DNA from: JAYWGN01 sp043778255
Lineage (GTDB): Bacteria; Bacteroidota; Bacteroidia; Chitinophagales; Chitinophagaceae
Length of the DNA: 64,000 nt
Direction of reading: 5' to 3'
NCBI GenBank assembly: GCA_043778255.1
Contig: JAYWGN010000026.1
Coordinates: forward strand, 47,479 to 111,478
Under the pieces are notes generated by a model. That model saw only the letters and a program-made list of their open reading frames with translations. It had not been told where the DNA came from and made no database searches. The position numbers and the translations under genes are program-made. This document shows positions 8,747 through 17,594 of the stretch, in pieces (within the stretch, counting starts at the first letter, position 1; every line of letters starts with the position of its first letter).

Positions 8747-9776
8747 AGTCTTTTACCTCACCCAACTTGGCTGTTTGTACATTTATAACCTTACCAGTAG
8801 CATCGGTTATAAAGGCAACTATTCTTGTATTAGTGGTATTGCTAACATTGGTAGGTAAAGCTAAGTTATAGGCTTTAGTAACCAATGCACCAGTATTAGC
8901 TACATCGTCACCAGCTAATGGTGTTACTACATTTCGTAATACCCCATTATACTTAAAGTTAGGTATGCTTGATAAGCCACCATACAAATTTGCCGAATAA
9001 TTACTTTGGGTATTGTACAAATTATCTTCTACAATATATACATGCAATTTGGTATTAGTAGTAATAGTTTGTTTGTACGATAGCTTAATAGTAGCAGCAA
9101 TTGTACCACCGCTATTGGTACTACTTATAGCTAAGCCAGTAGTAGTAATAGGTTGTATTAAGTTAAGTACTTGGGCTACATTATCATACTGTGGGGCTGT
9201 CCAACTTGTAGTACGGTTTATATTGCCAGTAGGTACACCACTTACACCAAGGCTAGCAGCCAAACTGTTACCAGTAGCACTTATAAACGGATCGTTGTTA
9301 AATAAATGTATACCAACTACCACTGCTTTGGTAGTTTGTTGCTCTAACAAATCAACACCATACAATAGCCTTGGGCAGTTGCCACACCAAGTGCCACTAT
9401 ACTCCTCCACCAAAACATTGTGTACAAACCCAGTGGTTACAACGGGTGCAGCAGTTACTTGTAACGTTATTACATTAGTGGTAAGTGTACCTTTGGTAGC
9501 AAATACCGCATAAGTACCAACAGTGGTAAATTTAAACGTATCGGCAACTATTACGGTGCCATTAATATACAGCTTACTTGCAGCAGTTACATTAGCATTA
9601 TTAATTGACGAAAGTACGGTAAACTTAACCGTTTTGTTGGTTTGTAGGCTTGTTTGGTCGGCTACTACAGTTATAGTTTCAGCTACTGGTGTATCAAATT
9701 TTGATTCTGTTTTGGTACATGATGTTACAAAACAAAGCAGCATAATAGCTGATAATAAACGAGTTACATTTTTCAT
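8733..9776 (-). CDS. Omp28-related outer-membrane lipoprotein
   Basis: The 347-residue lipoprotein (lipobox Cys20, FVTSC) has an N-terminal Ig-like part rich in Thr/Val and then the Omp28 domain, which begins at LVEEYSGTWCGNCPRL with a thioredoxin-like CGNC motif at residues 131-134. VPTGNINR and FITDATGKVINVQTAKLG follow. Omp28 was described as a surface protein of Porphyromonas gingivalis. This is the first gene of the Omp28-TlpA-DUF6029 unit. No perfect -7 box was found in the 190 bp upstream. Confidence 0.85.
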   Translation of the reverse strand: MKNVTRLLSAIMLLCFVTSCTKTESKFDTPVAETITVVADQTSLQTNKTVKFTVLSSINNANVTAASKLYINGTVIVADTFKFTTVGTYAVFATKGTLTTNVITLQVTAAPVVTTGFVHNVLVEEYSGTWCGNCPRLLYGVDLLEQQTTKAVVVGIHLFNNDPFISATGNSLAASLGVSGVPTGNINRTTSWTAPQYDNVAQVLNLIQPITTTGLAISSTNSGGTIAATIKLSYKQTITTNTKLHVYIVEDNLYNTQSNYSANLYGGLSSIPNFKYNGVLRNVVTPLAGDDVANTGALVTKAYNLALPTNVSNTTNTRIVAFITDATGKVINVQTAKLGEVKDFENI

Positions 9777-9968
9777 TGAATATTTTTTTTAATAATTGTA
9801 ATAAGGATTTACGTTATATACGTATAAGTAGTACGTAGCTATTTACAAAACCTTACAATTATTTGTACTTATTTTTTTTATATGCCTAGGCGGATGCATT
9901 TTTAATTATTTAATTCAATTTAAAAAGGTTGGTAAATAGCCTTAAAATTGATAAATTGACTATGTAAA

Positions 9969-10844
9969 TTATTGTTCTAAAGCTTGGTATATGGCTTGTT
10001 TAATAAGTTGAGGGTGTGTCCAAGGCACAAAGTGAGTCATACTATCTACTTTTATAATAGTAACTTTTGTTTGGGTAAGCATTTTTTGTGCAAAGGCAGC
10101 ATTTGCTGGGCTAACGAGTACATCTTTCCCACCATGTATAAGGGTAACAGGTATTTTTATTTGTTGCCAAAGTGGCAACATTTTTATTAATTCATCTTTT
10201 AAGTATAGTATTTCTTTGTTAGATGCTTTAAATGAATTGGGCAATAATATATTAAGGGGAGTAAAATTGAGGGGTACTCTAAACCACTTTTCTCGTGGTT
10301 CTAAGTAGGGCGATATAGAGCCTGCAACTATTATTAAATTATCAATTAGGGTTGGGTAATCCATTGCCATACGTGCTATTAATGGGCCACCTAAGCTATG
10401 CCCAATCAGTACTATTTTTTTGTTTGTTAGTTTATATTTTTCTACTACAGGTTTTAAAAGTGCAGCTTGTACCTCCAACGATTTTTCGCCTTCACCAAAA
10501 TTGGAGTTGCCAAAACCAGCCCTATCAACTGCTACTATTTTTACTTTTGAAAGTAATACAGTATCTTTCATAAAGTCAACAAATGCACTCCAACTACCTG
10601 GCGAACCATGTACAAATAGGGAAACTGGCAAACTGTCGGTACCAATTGCGGCATAGTTAATAGTACGGTTCAATATGGTATAATGGTGTTGTATTGGTTT
10701 GCTAGTATAACCAGCAAATGCTTTGTCAACTTGCTTTTGAGTAAGCCTAAATGAAAAACAACCCGTTGTAAAAAGACTCATAATAACCAAGCAACAATAT
10801 ATAATTAAAAGTACTTTCACTAGCTTTTTTATTTTGTGTAACAT
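9969..10844 (-). CDS. Alpha/beta hydrolase
   Basis: The 291-residue alpha/beta-hydrolase has an oxyanion-hole motif HGSPGSW (79-85), the nucleophile elbow GHSLGG with Ser150, VDRAGFGNS before it, and the catalytic His in SMTHFVPW near the C-terminus. The N-terminus is a hydrophobic helix ending TTGC (Cys29), so it is either a lipoprotein or membrane-anchored. The substrate is unknown. A TAnnTTTG box lies at 10847-10854, only 3 bp above the start codon, so its mRNA would be leaderless or start at the ATG. Confidence 0.88.
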   Translation of the reverse strand: MLHKIKKLVKVLLIIYCCLVIMSLFTTGCFSFRLTQKQVDKAFAGYTSKPIQHHYTILNRTINYAAIGTDSLPVSLFVHGSPGSWSAFVDFMKDTVLLSKVKIVAVDRAGFGNSNFGEGEKSLEVQAALLKPVVEKYKLTNKKIVLIGHSLGGPLIARMAMDYPTLIDNLIIVAGSISPYLEPREKWFRVPLNFTPLNILLPNSFKASNKEILYLKDELIKMLPLWQQIKIPVTLIHGGKDVLVSPANAAFAQKMLTQTKVTIIKVDSMTHFVPWTHPQLIKQAIYQALEQ

Positions 10845-10846
10845 AA

Positions 10847-10854
10847 CAAATGTA
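10847..10854 (-). promoter_or_regulatory. -7 element abutting the hydrolase start
   Basis: TACATTTG on the minus strand ends 3 bp before the ATG (10842-10844). If used, transcription would start at or next to the start codon. Confidence 0.45.
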
Positions 10855-11042
10855 AAAATAACAAGATTTACAGTAGCAGTAATTTTTTAAAAGTTGATAA
10901 AAATATTAAAAATAGCTTTGAAATTTATATATAACCAGGTTTATTAAAAATAGTGTGGTGTTTGTGCAAATTTATTTAATGTAAAAAATTAAAAATTAAT
11001 ATTTTGGGGCTGTCAACAGCAAACCATTTATCAGCTTATGTT

Positions 11043-11113
11043 CACCGCCCATTACATAAACCTACTCAGCCTTTGGCTTCGTAGGTGTTATTACATTAAG
11101 CGGTGCAGCCATT
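11043..11113. repeat. Intergenic structured repeat, copy 1
   Basis: The outer inverted repeat is CACCGC (11043-11048) with GCGGTG (11100-11105). The inner hairpin is ACCTAC/GTAGGT with AGCC-TTT-GGCT at its tip. The 17 bases at 11097-11113 are identical to 37933-37949 in copy 2, which has the same CACCGC/GCGGTG frame but a different inner stem. Confidence 0.65.
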
Positions 11114-11224
11114 CAGCAATATAATTTCAATTAAGCTTTTGGGTACAATAATGGTTAGTTTACATTGCTGTTTTTTTAACATTCTTTCTATTTTTACATG
11201 CTAGTTAAATTGTAATTTTATGAT

Positions 11225-11788
11225 ATGATAAATTTAAAACCAATCGTTTTTTTATTAATTGCCTTGCAAACAACTATTTTTAGCGAAGCACAAATAAAAA
11301 ATACACTAACCGCACAACAAACAATTGATAATGCCATTACTGAAATTGGAACAACCCATAAAAAAGTATTTGTAAAGTTTAGTGCAAGTTGGTGTGGTTG
11401 GTGCAAAAAAATGGAAGCTGCGCTGCTCGACAATACTGTAGCACCAATACTAAATAAGTACTATGTATTTGCCACTTTGGTGGTGGAAGAAGCAAAAAAA
11501 GATAGTGCTTTAGAAAATGCAGGTGGGCGTAAACTTAAAGCTAAATATGGCGGTGCTACTATGGGATTGCCGTATTGGTGTGTACTTGATGGTAACCAAA
11601 ATTTAATTGCCAATAGCAAAATTAAAAAAAGCGGTAATGCCTTATTAGGCGAAGGTAATAATGTTGGTTGCCCAACTGAAGGTAGCGAAATTGATTATTT
11701 TTTGTATGTACTAAAGCAAACTAGCATTATAACCAATGCTGAGTTGGCTATAGTAAAAGCAAGGTTTTTATTGATTGGTGGCAGTTAA
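11225..11788 (+). CDS. Secreted thioredoxin-family protein
   Basis: The 187-residue protein has a signal peptide (about 1-23, ending SEAQ) and the active site C57-G-W-C60 in KFSASWCGWCKKME. The region ALENAGGRKLKAKYGGATMGLPYW carries the probable cis-Pro loop. CGWC with KKME resembles exported thioredoxin-like proteins of the DsbD-gamma/Trx_7 type. It converges on the 11792 gene with only 3 bp between stops. An out-of-frame ATG at 11220 stops after two codons, so 11225 is the start. Confidence 0.85.
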   Translation: MINLKPIVFLLIALQTTIFSEAQIKNTLTAQQTIDNAITEIGTTHKKVFVKFSASWCGWCKKMEAALLDNTVAPILNKYYVFATLVVEEAKKDSALENAGGRKLKAKYGGATMGLPYWCVLDGNQNLIANSKIKKSGNALLGEGNNVGCPTEGSEIDYFLYVLKQTSIITNAELAIVKARFLLIGGS

Positions 11789-11791
11789 GCT

Positions 11792-12406
11792 TTACCTAAA
11801 TTTACTAGAAATGGTGTAACAAACTTTATCATTAATTCTAACAAAGGTTTCGGCATTTATTTTTCGTAGTTGCTTAAGTTTACGTTTGTTAAGTAGTTTG
11901 CCTTGTTCGTTATAATACTGTGGTTGTTTGTAAAAGTGTAATACATAATATTTAGTTTTTTGGTTAAATATAAATCGTTTGGCATGTATAGCTATGCATA
12001 ACAAATTATACTTTTTACCGTCTATATAATACTCCAAAGTATTAACCCAAGTGCAATTAATTTTTTGCATTTCATTTATTAAATTTACTATAGTGTTGGC
12101 CTTGTAGCCAAATTTTTGTAAAGTATCAACTAGTCTATTTTCTTTATAATTAAATTCATAAATGTAATGTATTGCCTCTGTTTTTAACTCGAGTGATATA
12201 TCGGTAAGTCCCCAATTGGTAAATGCTATAGCTATATTATTTGGCTTATTTGCCGTATCATATAATTTTTGTATTTTTTGTAAAGTAGCTTCGTTTTTTG
12301 TATAATACTTTTGTGGAAACGATTTGGAAACCTTACAACTTACACACAGCATTAGCCCCAATAAATAAATAAATATATGCGGTAATTTAAGGGGTACTGT
12401 TTTCAT
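11792..12406 (-). CDS. Uncharacterised lipoprotein
   Basis: I do not recognise this family. From the ATG at 12406 (MKTVPLKLPHIF) it has about 204 residues with a lipoprotein signal ending LCVSC. A further in-frame ATG at 12430 would add eight residues that do not look like a signal peptide, so 12406 is preferred. The mature part is basic and rich in Tyr, Asn and Lys, with FYKQPQYYNEQGKLLNKRKL near the end. It overlaps the upstream gene by about 20 bp and is the last of a three-gene operon with the S74-type surface protein. Confidence 0.7.
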   Translation of the reverse strand: MKTVPLKLPHIFIYLLGLMLCVSCKVSKSFPQKYYTKNEATLQKIQKLYDTANKPNNIAIAFTNWGLTDISLELKTEAIHYIYEFNYKENRLVDTLQKFGYKANTIVNLINEMQKINCTWVNTLEYYIDGKKYNLLCIAIHAKRFIFNQKTKYYVLHFYKQPQYYNEQGKLLNKRKLKQLRKINAETFVRINDKVCYTISSKFR

Positions 12407-13313
12407 TTTTTTTGGTATAAGTGTACCCATACAATATTTTTTGAAAGGTTGTAAAGGCTACTTCTTTAATAGTTATGTAGCCACCATCCCAATATTGTAG
12501 GGTTATAGTATTGGTGTTAGTATTAAGGTATATTTTTTGTAATACTACAAAATGTGTGGGTAATAAACGTTTATATTTAGCATGGTTTTTTTTACGAAGT
12601 AAGCCATTGTTAAGGTATAAATATACTTCGCCTATTTGCAATTTATTTTGCAATGTATTTACAATTGAAGCTTTATTGAGGAGCAATAAATCACTACCTT
12701 TTGAGTAAGTTTTGTACTTACATAGTTGCCTAAGTATTCGGTTAAATTTGTGTAAGCTACTAGCCGCCCATCGGGTATTTTCATCGCCGGGTTCATACTT
12801 CATATTAAACCAATTAAGGTAGCATTTAAAGTCATTAGCTAAAGTTAAAAACCAAATTTGCTCAGCAGGATTATTATCCAAATCGCCACTAAATTGTATA
12901 AGCCCTGCAGCTTGTAGTATAGCACTTGATGGTTGCAAGTGTACCTTTCTATAATAAGCCTCACCTTTGTTGTAAAGCGTTACCATGCATTGCACATACC
13001 TTAAGGGTTCATTTATTAAGCAAGTATATGATACTGCCGCAAAAGCACAAAAGTTAGTACCACGGCCAGTATTTATTTGTAAAGGAAACTGTACATTACG
13101 TTTTAAATTTTGTAAAAATATTGTAGGCTTTACATTTACCCAATAGCTACTCTGGCTAAGGGTTTGTACACTATCTAAATATGCCAGAGCTGCTTTTTGT
13201 ACTGCTGTATTTATAGTATTATTTGGTATATCATTTTGTGCTTTAGCACTTAAATTAATTAATAAAATACAACTGTAAATTAGTATACTTTTAAATATTT
13301 TATTATGTATCAT
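12387..13313 (-). CDS. Uncharacterised secreted protein
   Basis: The 308-residue protein has a clear signal peptide (about residues 1-26, ending LSAKAQ). I do not recognise the family. The region PLQINTGRGTNFCAFAAVSYTCLINEPLRY has an isolated Cys-containing motif followed by hydrophobic residues, faintly reminiscent of a cysteine-protease-like fold, but no clear catalytic triad is visible. It starts 2 bp after the stop of the S74-domain gene and overlaps the following lipoprotein gene, so the three are almost certainly co-expressed and may act together at the surface. Confidence 0.75.
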   Translation of the reverse strand: MIHNKIFKSILIYSCILLINLSAKAQNDIPNNTINTAVQKAALAYLDSVQTLSQSSYWVNVKPTIFLQNLKRNVQFPLQINTGRGTNFCAFAAVSYTCLINEPLRYVQCMVTLYNKGEAYYRKVHLQPSSAILQAAGLIQFSGDLDNNPAEQIWFLTLANDFKCYLNWFNMKYEPGDENTRWAASSLHKFNRILRQLCKYKTYSKGSDLLLLNKASIVNTLQNKLQIGEVYLYLNNGLLRKKNHAKYKRLLPTHFVVLQKIYLNTNTNTITLQYWDGGYITIKEVAFTTFQKILYGYTYTKKNENSTP

Positions 13314-13315
13314 TT

Positions 13316-15541
13316 TTATTTCAACATTAGTTTTTCTAACCTTAATAACCTTGCTTCAAGTGTTGTTATTTGGTGGGCTTGATTGCTTATTGTTGTTGCT
13401 TGTTGGTTTATTATTTGTTGTTGTTCTTGTATTGCTTTTACAGTAATTGCAGTAAGGTAATTATAATTTAAGCCTAACCTTACTTCACCTTTTTCATTAG
13501 TTTTTGTAGGTGTAGCATTGGGAAAATATTGTTGTACATCTTGTGCCATAAAGCCCATAATTAATGGGTCGGTATTGCTGTTATCAGTGTACTTATAATT
13601 ATATACAGGTATTTTTGTTAGTTGCTGTAATACGCTATTGGTAAGGGTTATATCTTTTTTTAAGCGTAAGTCGGAGGCTACTATGTAACTGCCACTACTA
13701 TTTTGTATGTACCCTTTGTTAGTGCCATTATACATAAAGTTAAAGTCGGGTGCAGCCACTGTATTATCTAACCACATATCCCAATGGTTGGTGTTGAGGC
13801 TATTTTCCAATCCTATACCTCTTGTTGCTGTGGTGTTAGTTTGCTTTACTTGCAATCTACTTTCGTTAGTTGTTATCCCAGGCTGTTTGTTTATACCCAT
13901 TTCGCCACTTGTGTTATGCAATCGTATATTCCAAGTACTTACTGTTGTGTTATAAAAACCAAAATAAGTATCATTTTCCAAACCCATAAATGCTCTATCA
14001 GCTGTACCTGCATTATTAGTAAATGCAACACCATGTGCAAGTCCGCCAGTGAGGTTTCCTCTAAATCGTAATCGGCCATTTCCTATTTCTAACTTTTCGG
14101 TTGGGTCAGTTACACCTATACCAACTTTTGTATCTTGTGGGGCATTATTTTTATTTTTTATACTACCAATTACTACGGCATTGCTTACACTTACATAAGC
14201 ATTTGAGCCTATGGCTGTTGCATTTTTTAAGCCAATACTTGCTACATCGGCTAATGCACCTAGGGCAGTATTGTTAGAGCCACTATCGTTTGTGTTTAAT
14301 GTATGGTCGCCAATTGCAGTGTTATTAATACCATAACTATTATTATACATAGCACTATGGCCAACAGCTACATTGTTGATACCAGTAGTATCATTTTGCA
14401 AACTAAAGGGTCCAATGGCTACATTATTATCAAATTTGTAATGGTTAAATAATGTAGCGAACCCAATAGCAATATTTGAAGTTCCCGTTATATTTTTATT
14501 GAGGCTATAGGAGCCAATACCTACATTTTCGTTACCAATTGTATTGTTAGTTAAGGTTTGAAAACCAACACCCAAGTTATCCGAGCCTGATGTATTGGCA
14601 GCTAACGATTTGCTACCAATAGCTGTATTGTTAGCCCCTTCTGTAGGAAACATAGTGCCAGTACCATTATTAGCTAATGCATAATCGCCAATGGCAATTA
14701 AGCCAGTTTTGTTTTGTGCTATTGTTAAGGCACTTCGGCCTAAAGCAATATTATCGCTACCACTTGTATCGCTTAGTAATGCTTTGAACCCAACCGCAAT
14801 ATTATGCGATCCAGTTGTGTTACTATACAAGGCCAATTCGCCAATAGCTACATTATTGGTAGCACCACTACTTAGCAAGTTGCCTTGTAATGCATTGCTA
14901 CCAATGGCTACATTTTGAGTACTCAATTTAGCATTTTGCATAGCAGCAAACCCTATGGCAGTATTGCTACTACCCAATGTATTATTTTGTAAAGCATTAG
15001 TACCAATTGCAGTATTATTGTCGGCTTTATTTTGTGCTAATGTGTTAGCACCAAATGCCGTTGTACCAACACCTTGCCCTACAATACCACTATTTGTTTT
15101 GTAGCCAAATGTTGTTACGTCATTTTGAAAATCTATAAACCCCGCATTAAAATTATTTACTCTAAATCGTAATGAAGTATTGTCGGTAGTGCCAATAAAA
15201 TTTGTTGAAGTATTAGTAGCTGCATTACCAGTAAGTAGCCAAGCTTGTTGGGCACTTGCAGGTTGCAACCACACCCATACTAAGCCATTATAATAATGAA
15301 AGCCAATACTATCTGGTGCATTTTGATATATTAGCAAACCTGCTACAGGAGTGGTTATGGTATTTTTTTGCAGCTTTGTCATACGTGGAGTAAGTATGCC
15401 TTTGTCAATACTCTTTACATCCAATATTGCACTATTGTTAGCTATACTACCATCGGTATTAATGGCTACACTTTGTGCATTTAATGTATTTGCAAAAAGG
15501 GTAATAATTAGTAAAATATTGCATAAAAGTATCTTTAACAT
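13316..15541 (-). CDS. Head-repeat surface protein with S74 chaperone domain
   Basis: The 741-residue protein has a signal peptide (to about residue 22) and then about 20 repeats of a 14-16-residue YadA/LbR-head-type unit (NTAIGTNAL, NVAIGSNAL, NIALGRSAL), roughly residues 140-450. The C-terminus from residue 623 (SDLRLKKDI, then IMGFMAQDVQQYFP) is a Peptidase_S74-type intramolecular chaperone followed by a Gln-rich coiled coil. In this family the chaperone trimerises and self-cleaves at the Ser of SDxRxK, so a trimeric fibre is likely. It leads the operon with the two secreted proteins at 12387 and 11792. A -7 box lies 30 bp upstream. Confidence 0.85.
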   Translation of the reverse strand: MLKILLCNILLIITLFANTLNAQSVAINTDGSIANNSAILDVKSIDKGILTPRMTKLQKNTITTPVAGLLIYQNAPDSIGFHYYNGLVWVWLQPASAQQAWLLTGNAATNTSTNFIGTTDNTSLRFRVNNFNAGFIDFQNDVTTFGYKTNSGIVGQGVGTTAFGANTLAQNKADNNTAIGTNALQNNTLGSSNTAIGFAAMQNAKLSTQNVAIGSNALQGNLLSSGATNNVAIGELALYSNTTGSHNIAVGFKALLSDTSGSDNIALGRSALTIAQNKTGLIAIGDYALANNGTGTMFPTEGANNTAIGSKSLAANTSGSDNLGVGFQTLTNNTIGNENVGIGSYSLNKNITGTSNIAIGFATLFNHYKFDNNVAIGPFSLQNDTTGINNVAVGHSAMYNNSYGINNTAIGDHTLNTNDSGSNNTALGALADVASIGLKNATAIGSNAYVSVSNAVVIGSIKNKNNAPQDTKVGIGVTDPTEKLEIGNGRLRFRGNLTGGLAHGVAFTNNAGTADRAFMGLENDTYFGFYNTTVSTWNIRLHNTSGEMGINKQPGITTNESRLQVKQTNTTATRGIGLENSLNTNHWDMWLDNTVAAPDFNFMYNGTNKGYIQNSSGSYIVASDLRLKKDITLTNSVLQQLTKIPVYNYKYTDNSNTDPLIMGFMAQDVQQYFPNATPTKTNEKGEVRLGLNYNYLTAITVKAIQEQQQIINQQATTISNQAHQITTLEARLLRLEKLMLK

Positions 15542-15570
15542 TTTTTATGTTTTTTGTATGAGTGTGGGTA

Positions 15571-15578
15571 CAAAGGTA
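15571..15578 (-). promoter_or_regulatory. -7 element for the surface-protein operon
   Basis: TACCTTTG on the minus strand fits TAnnTTTG and lies 30 bp above the ATG at 15541. Confidence 0.6.
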
Positions 15579-15659
15579 AGTTTAAATTTACTTTCATTTT
15601 TTATTGTACATTTTAATTTAGCATTGATTTTTTTTTAAAAAAATGTATTGAAAACTAAA

Positions 15660-15687
15660 AAGGCAACTAGATTTTTCTAGTTGCCTT
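15660..15687 (-). terminator. Terminator after ahcY
   Basis: AAGGCAACTAGA and TCTAGTTGCCTT form a perfect 12-bp stem with a TTTT loop. On the minus strand a T-rich tract follows. It lies 33 bp downstream of the ahcY stop. Confidence 0.85.
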
Positions 15688-15720
15688 AGTATTCAATTAT
15701 AATCGATAATTAAAAATTAT

Positions 15721-17046
15721 TTAGTACCTGTACATTTCACCTTTAAACGGTCCTACTTTGCTTATACCTAAGTATCCTGCTTGCTCAGTAGTTAACTCGT
15801 CTAATACTACACCTATTTTTTCGAGGTGTAATCTTGCTACTTTTTCATCCAATATTTTTGGTAATACATATACCTTGTTTTCGTAGTTAGCAAAGTTAGT
15901 CCAAAGTTCAATTTGTGCTAAAGTTTGGTTAGTAAATGAGTTGCTCATTACAAAGCTAGGATGCCCAGTAGCACAACCTAGGTTTACCAATCTACCTTCG
16001 GCAAGTACTATTACATCGTTACCATTAATGTTGTACAAATCTACTTGTGGTTTTATAGTATCTTTAGTATCGCCATAAGCACCATTTAACCAAGCCATAT
16101 CTATTTCAATATCAAAGTGACCTATGTTACATACAATTGCTTTGTCTTTCATTGCACGGAAGTGAGGCTCAGTTATAAGGTCTCTACAACCACTTGCAGT
16201 TACAATTATATCGGCTTCTTTTACTGCGTCAATCATTTTTTTAACTTCAAATCCATCCATTGCAGCTTGTAAAGCACATATTGGATCAATTTCGGTTACA
16301 ATAACACGGCAACCAGCACCACGTAAACTCATAGCACTACCTTTACCTACATCACCGTAACCACCTACTACGGCTACTTTACCTGCCATCATTACATCTG
16401 TTGCTCTACGTATGGCATCAACCAAACTTTCTTGACATCCGTATTTGTTATCAAATTTGCTTTTGGTTACACTATCATTTACATTTATTGCAGGAATTGG
16501 TAAAGTACCTTTCGCCATTCTTTCGTACAAACGGTGTACACCTGTGGTTGTTTCTTCGCTTAAGCCTTTAATGTGGCTAATTAACTCAGGGTAAGTGTCA
16601 AATACCATATTAGTGAGGTCGCCACCATCGTCCAATATCATATTTAATGGCTTATCGGCTGCGCCAAAAAATAGTGTTTGCTCTATACACCAATCTGCCT
16701 CTTCTTGTGTTTGTCCTTTCCATGCAAATACACCAATACCTGCTGCTGCAATTGCTGCTGCTGCTTGGTCTTGTGTACTAAATATGTTACAACTACTCCA
16801 CTTAACTTCTGCACCTAAGGCTACTAAAGTTTCAATAAGTACGGCAGTTTGTATGGTCATATGTAAGCAACCTGCTACTCTTGCACCTTTAAGTGGTTGG
16901 CCTGCTCCGTACTCGGTACGTAATGCCATAAGCCCTGGCATTTCAGCTTCGGCTAATCTTATTTCTTTTCGTCCCCAATCGGCTAGGGTAATATCAGCTA
17001 CTTTGTAGCCCAATTTAAAATCAATTTTGTTTTCTAAAGTTGTCAT
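15721..17046 (-). CDS. ahcY: Adenosylhomocysteinase
   Basis: AhcY hydrolyses S-adenosylhomocysteine to adenosine and homocysteine with bound NAD, recycling the methyl cycle. At 441 residues it is of usual length. Motifs include MTIQTAVLIETL, SSCNIFSTQDQAAAA, the NAD-binding VVGGYGDVGKGSA (G229-Y-G-D-V-G234), CNIGHFDIEIDM and the C-terminal KVGPFKGEMYRY, the conserved cofactor-capping tail. The gene is monocistronic: a -7 box at 17062-17069 and a strong terminator at 15660-15687 enclose it. Confidence 0.97.
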   Translation of the reverse strand: MTTLENKIDFKLGYKVADITLADWGRKEIRLAEAEMPGLMALRTEYGAGQPLKGARVAGCLHMTIQTAVLIETLVALGAEVKWSSCNIFSTQDQAAAAIAAAGIGVFAWKGQTQEEADWCIEQTLFFGAADKPLNMILDDGGDLTNMVFDTYPELISHIKGLSEETTTGVHRLYERMAKGTLPIPAINVNDSVTKSKFDNKYGCQESLVDAIRRATDVMMAGKVAVVGGYGDVGKGSAMSLRGAGCRVIVTEIDPICALQAAMDGFEVKKMIDAVKEADIIVTASGCRDLITEPHFRAMKDKAIVCNIGHFDIEIDMAWLNGAYGDTKDTIKPQVDLYNINGNDVIVLAEGRLVNLGCATGHPSFVMSNSFTNQTLAQIELWTNFANYENKVYVLPKILDEKVARLHLEKIGVVLDELTTEQAGYLGISKVGPFKGEMYRY

Positions 17047-17061
17047 AAATTAATATTTTTG

Positions 17062-17069
17062 CAAAAATA
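17062..17069 (-). promoter_or_regulatory. -7 element for ahcY
   Basis: TATTTTTG on the minus strand fits TAnnTTTG and lies 16 bp above the ATG at 17046, giving a short leader of about 12 nt. Confidence 0.55.
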
Positions 17070-17207
17070 AGTTGATTAGTACAATTTTCTTAATAAATAC
17101 CAAAATACAGAATAAAAGTATAATTTATAGTATATTTACAGAATAAGGGTTATTTTTATGGTGAAATAGAAAGTAATAACAGAAAAAGTAGGAATTGGAT
17201 ATTTTGC

Positions 17208-17559
17208 TAATGTGATAATGTGCTAATGTGATAATATGCTAATGTGCTAATATGCTAATATGATAATGTGATAATATGCTAATATGATAATGTGATAATG
17301 TGCTAATATGCTAATGTGCTAAAATGATAATGAGATAATTAGCTAATGTGCTAAAATGATAATGAGATAATTAGCTAATGTGCTAAAATGATAATGAGAT
17401 AATTAGCTAATGTGCTAATGTGATAATATGCTAATGTGCTAATATGCTAATATGATAATGTGATAATATGCTAATGTGCTAAAATGATAATGAGATAATT
17501 AGCTAATGTGCTAATATGCTAATATGCTAAAATGATAAAGAGATAATTAGCTAATGTGA
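17208..17559. repeat. Tandem octamer array (TAATRTGM)
   Basis: About 44 consecutive 8-bp units of the form TAAT(G/A)TG(A/C), with variants TAAAATGA, TAATGAGA and TAATTAGC. A 32-bp higher-order unit made of four octamers is repeated head-to-tail at 17312, 17344 and 17376 and again at 17472. The array occupies half of the 718-bp gap between divergent ahcY and the Lrp-type gene. It has no spacers and is not a CRISPR. The same octamer family appears after rlmB and miaB. Confidence 0.9.
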
Positions 17560-17594
17560 GAATTACTGATTTTGAGGATTTGGCATTGTTCTTT

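Larger units (their letters stand above)
10845..11224. other. Intergenic gap with a structured repeat
   Basis: A 380-bp gap between divergent genes. Apart from the -7 box at 10847-10854 it holds the structured element at 11043-11113 (listed separately). I see no gene in it. Confidence 0.7.

Noticed and set aside
9013..9513. A 166-codon open frame on the plus strand opposite the Omp28-like gene
   Set aside because: It is antisense to a gene with clear family motifs; its hydrophobic content is a by-product of the Thr/Val-rich complement.
13316..15541. DNA-level tandem repeat in the S74-type gene as a separate repeat element
   Set aside because: The repetition reflects the protein head repeats (NTAIG-type units) and varies at synonymous positions; it is coding structure, not an inserted repeat.
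17208..17559. Octamer array as a CRISPR array
   Set aside because: The units are contiguous 8-mers with no unique spacers, and no cas genes are present.
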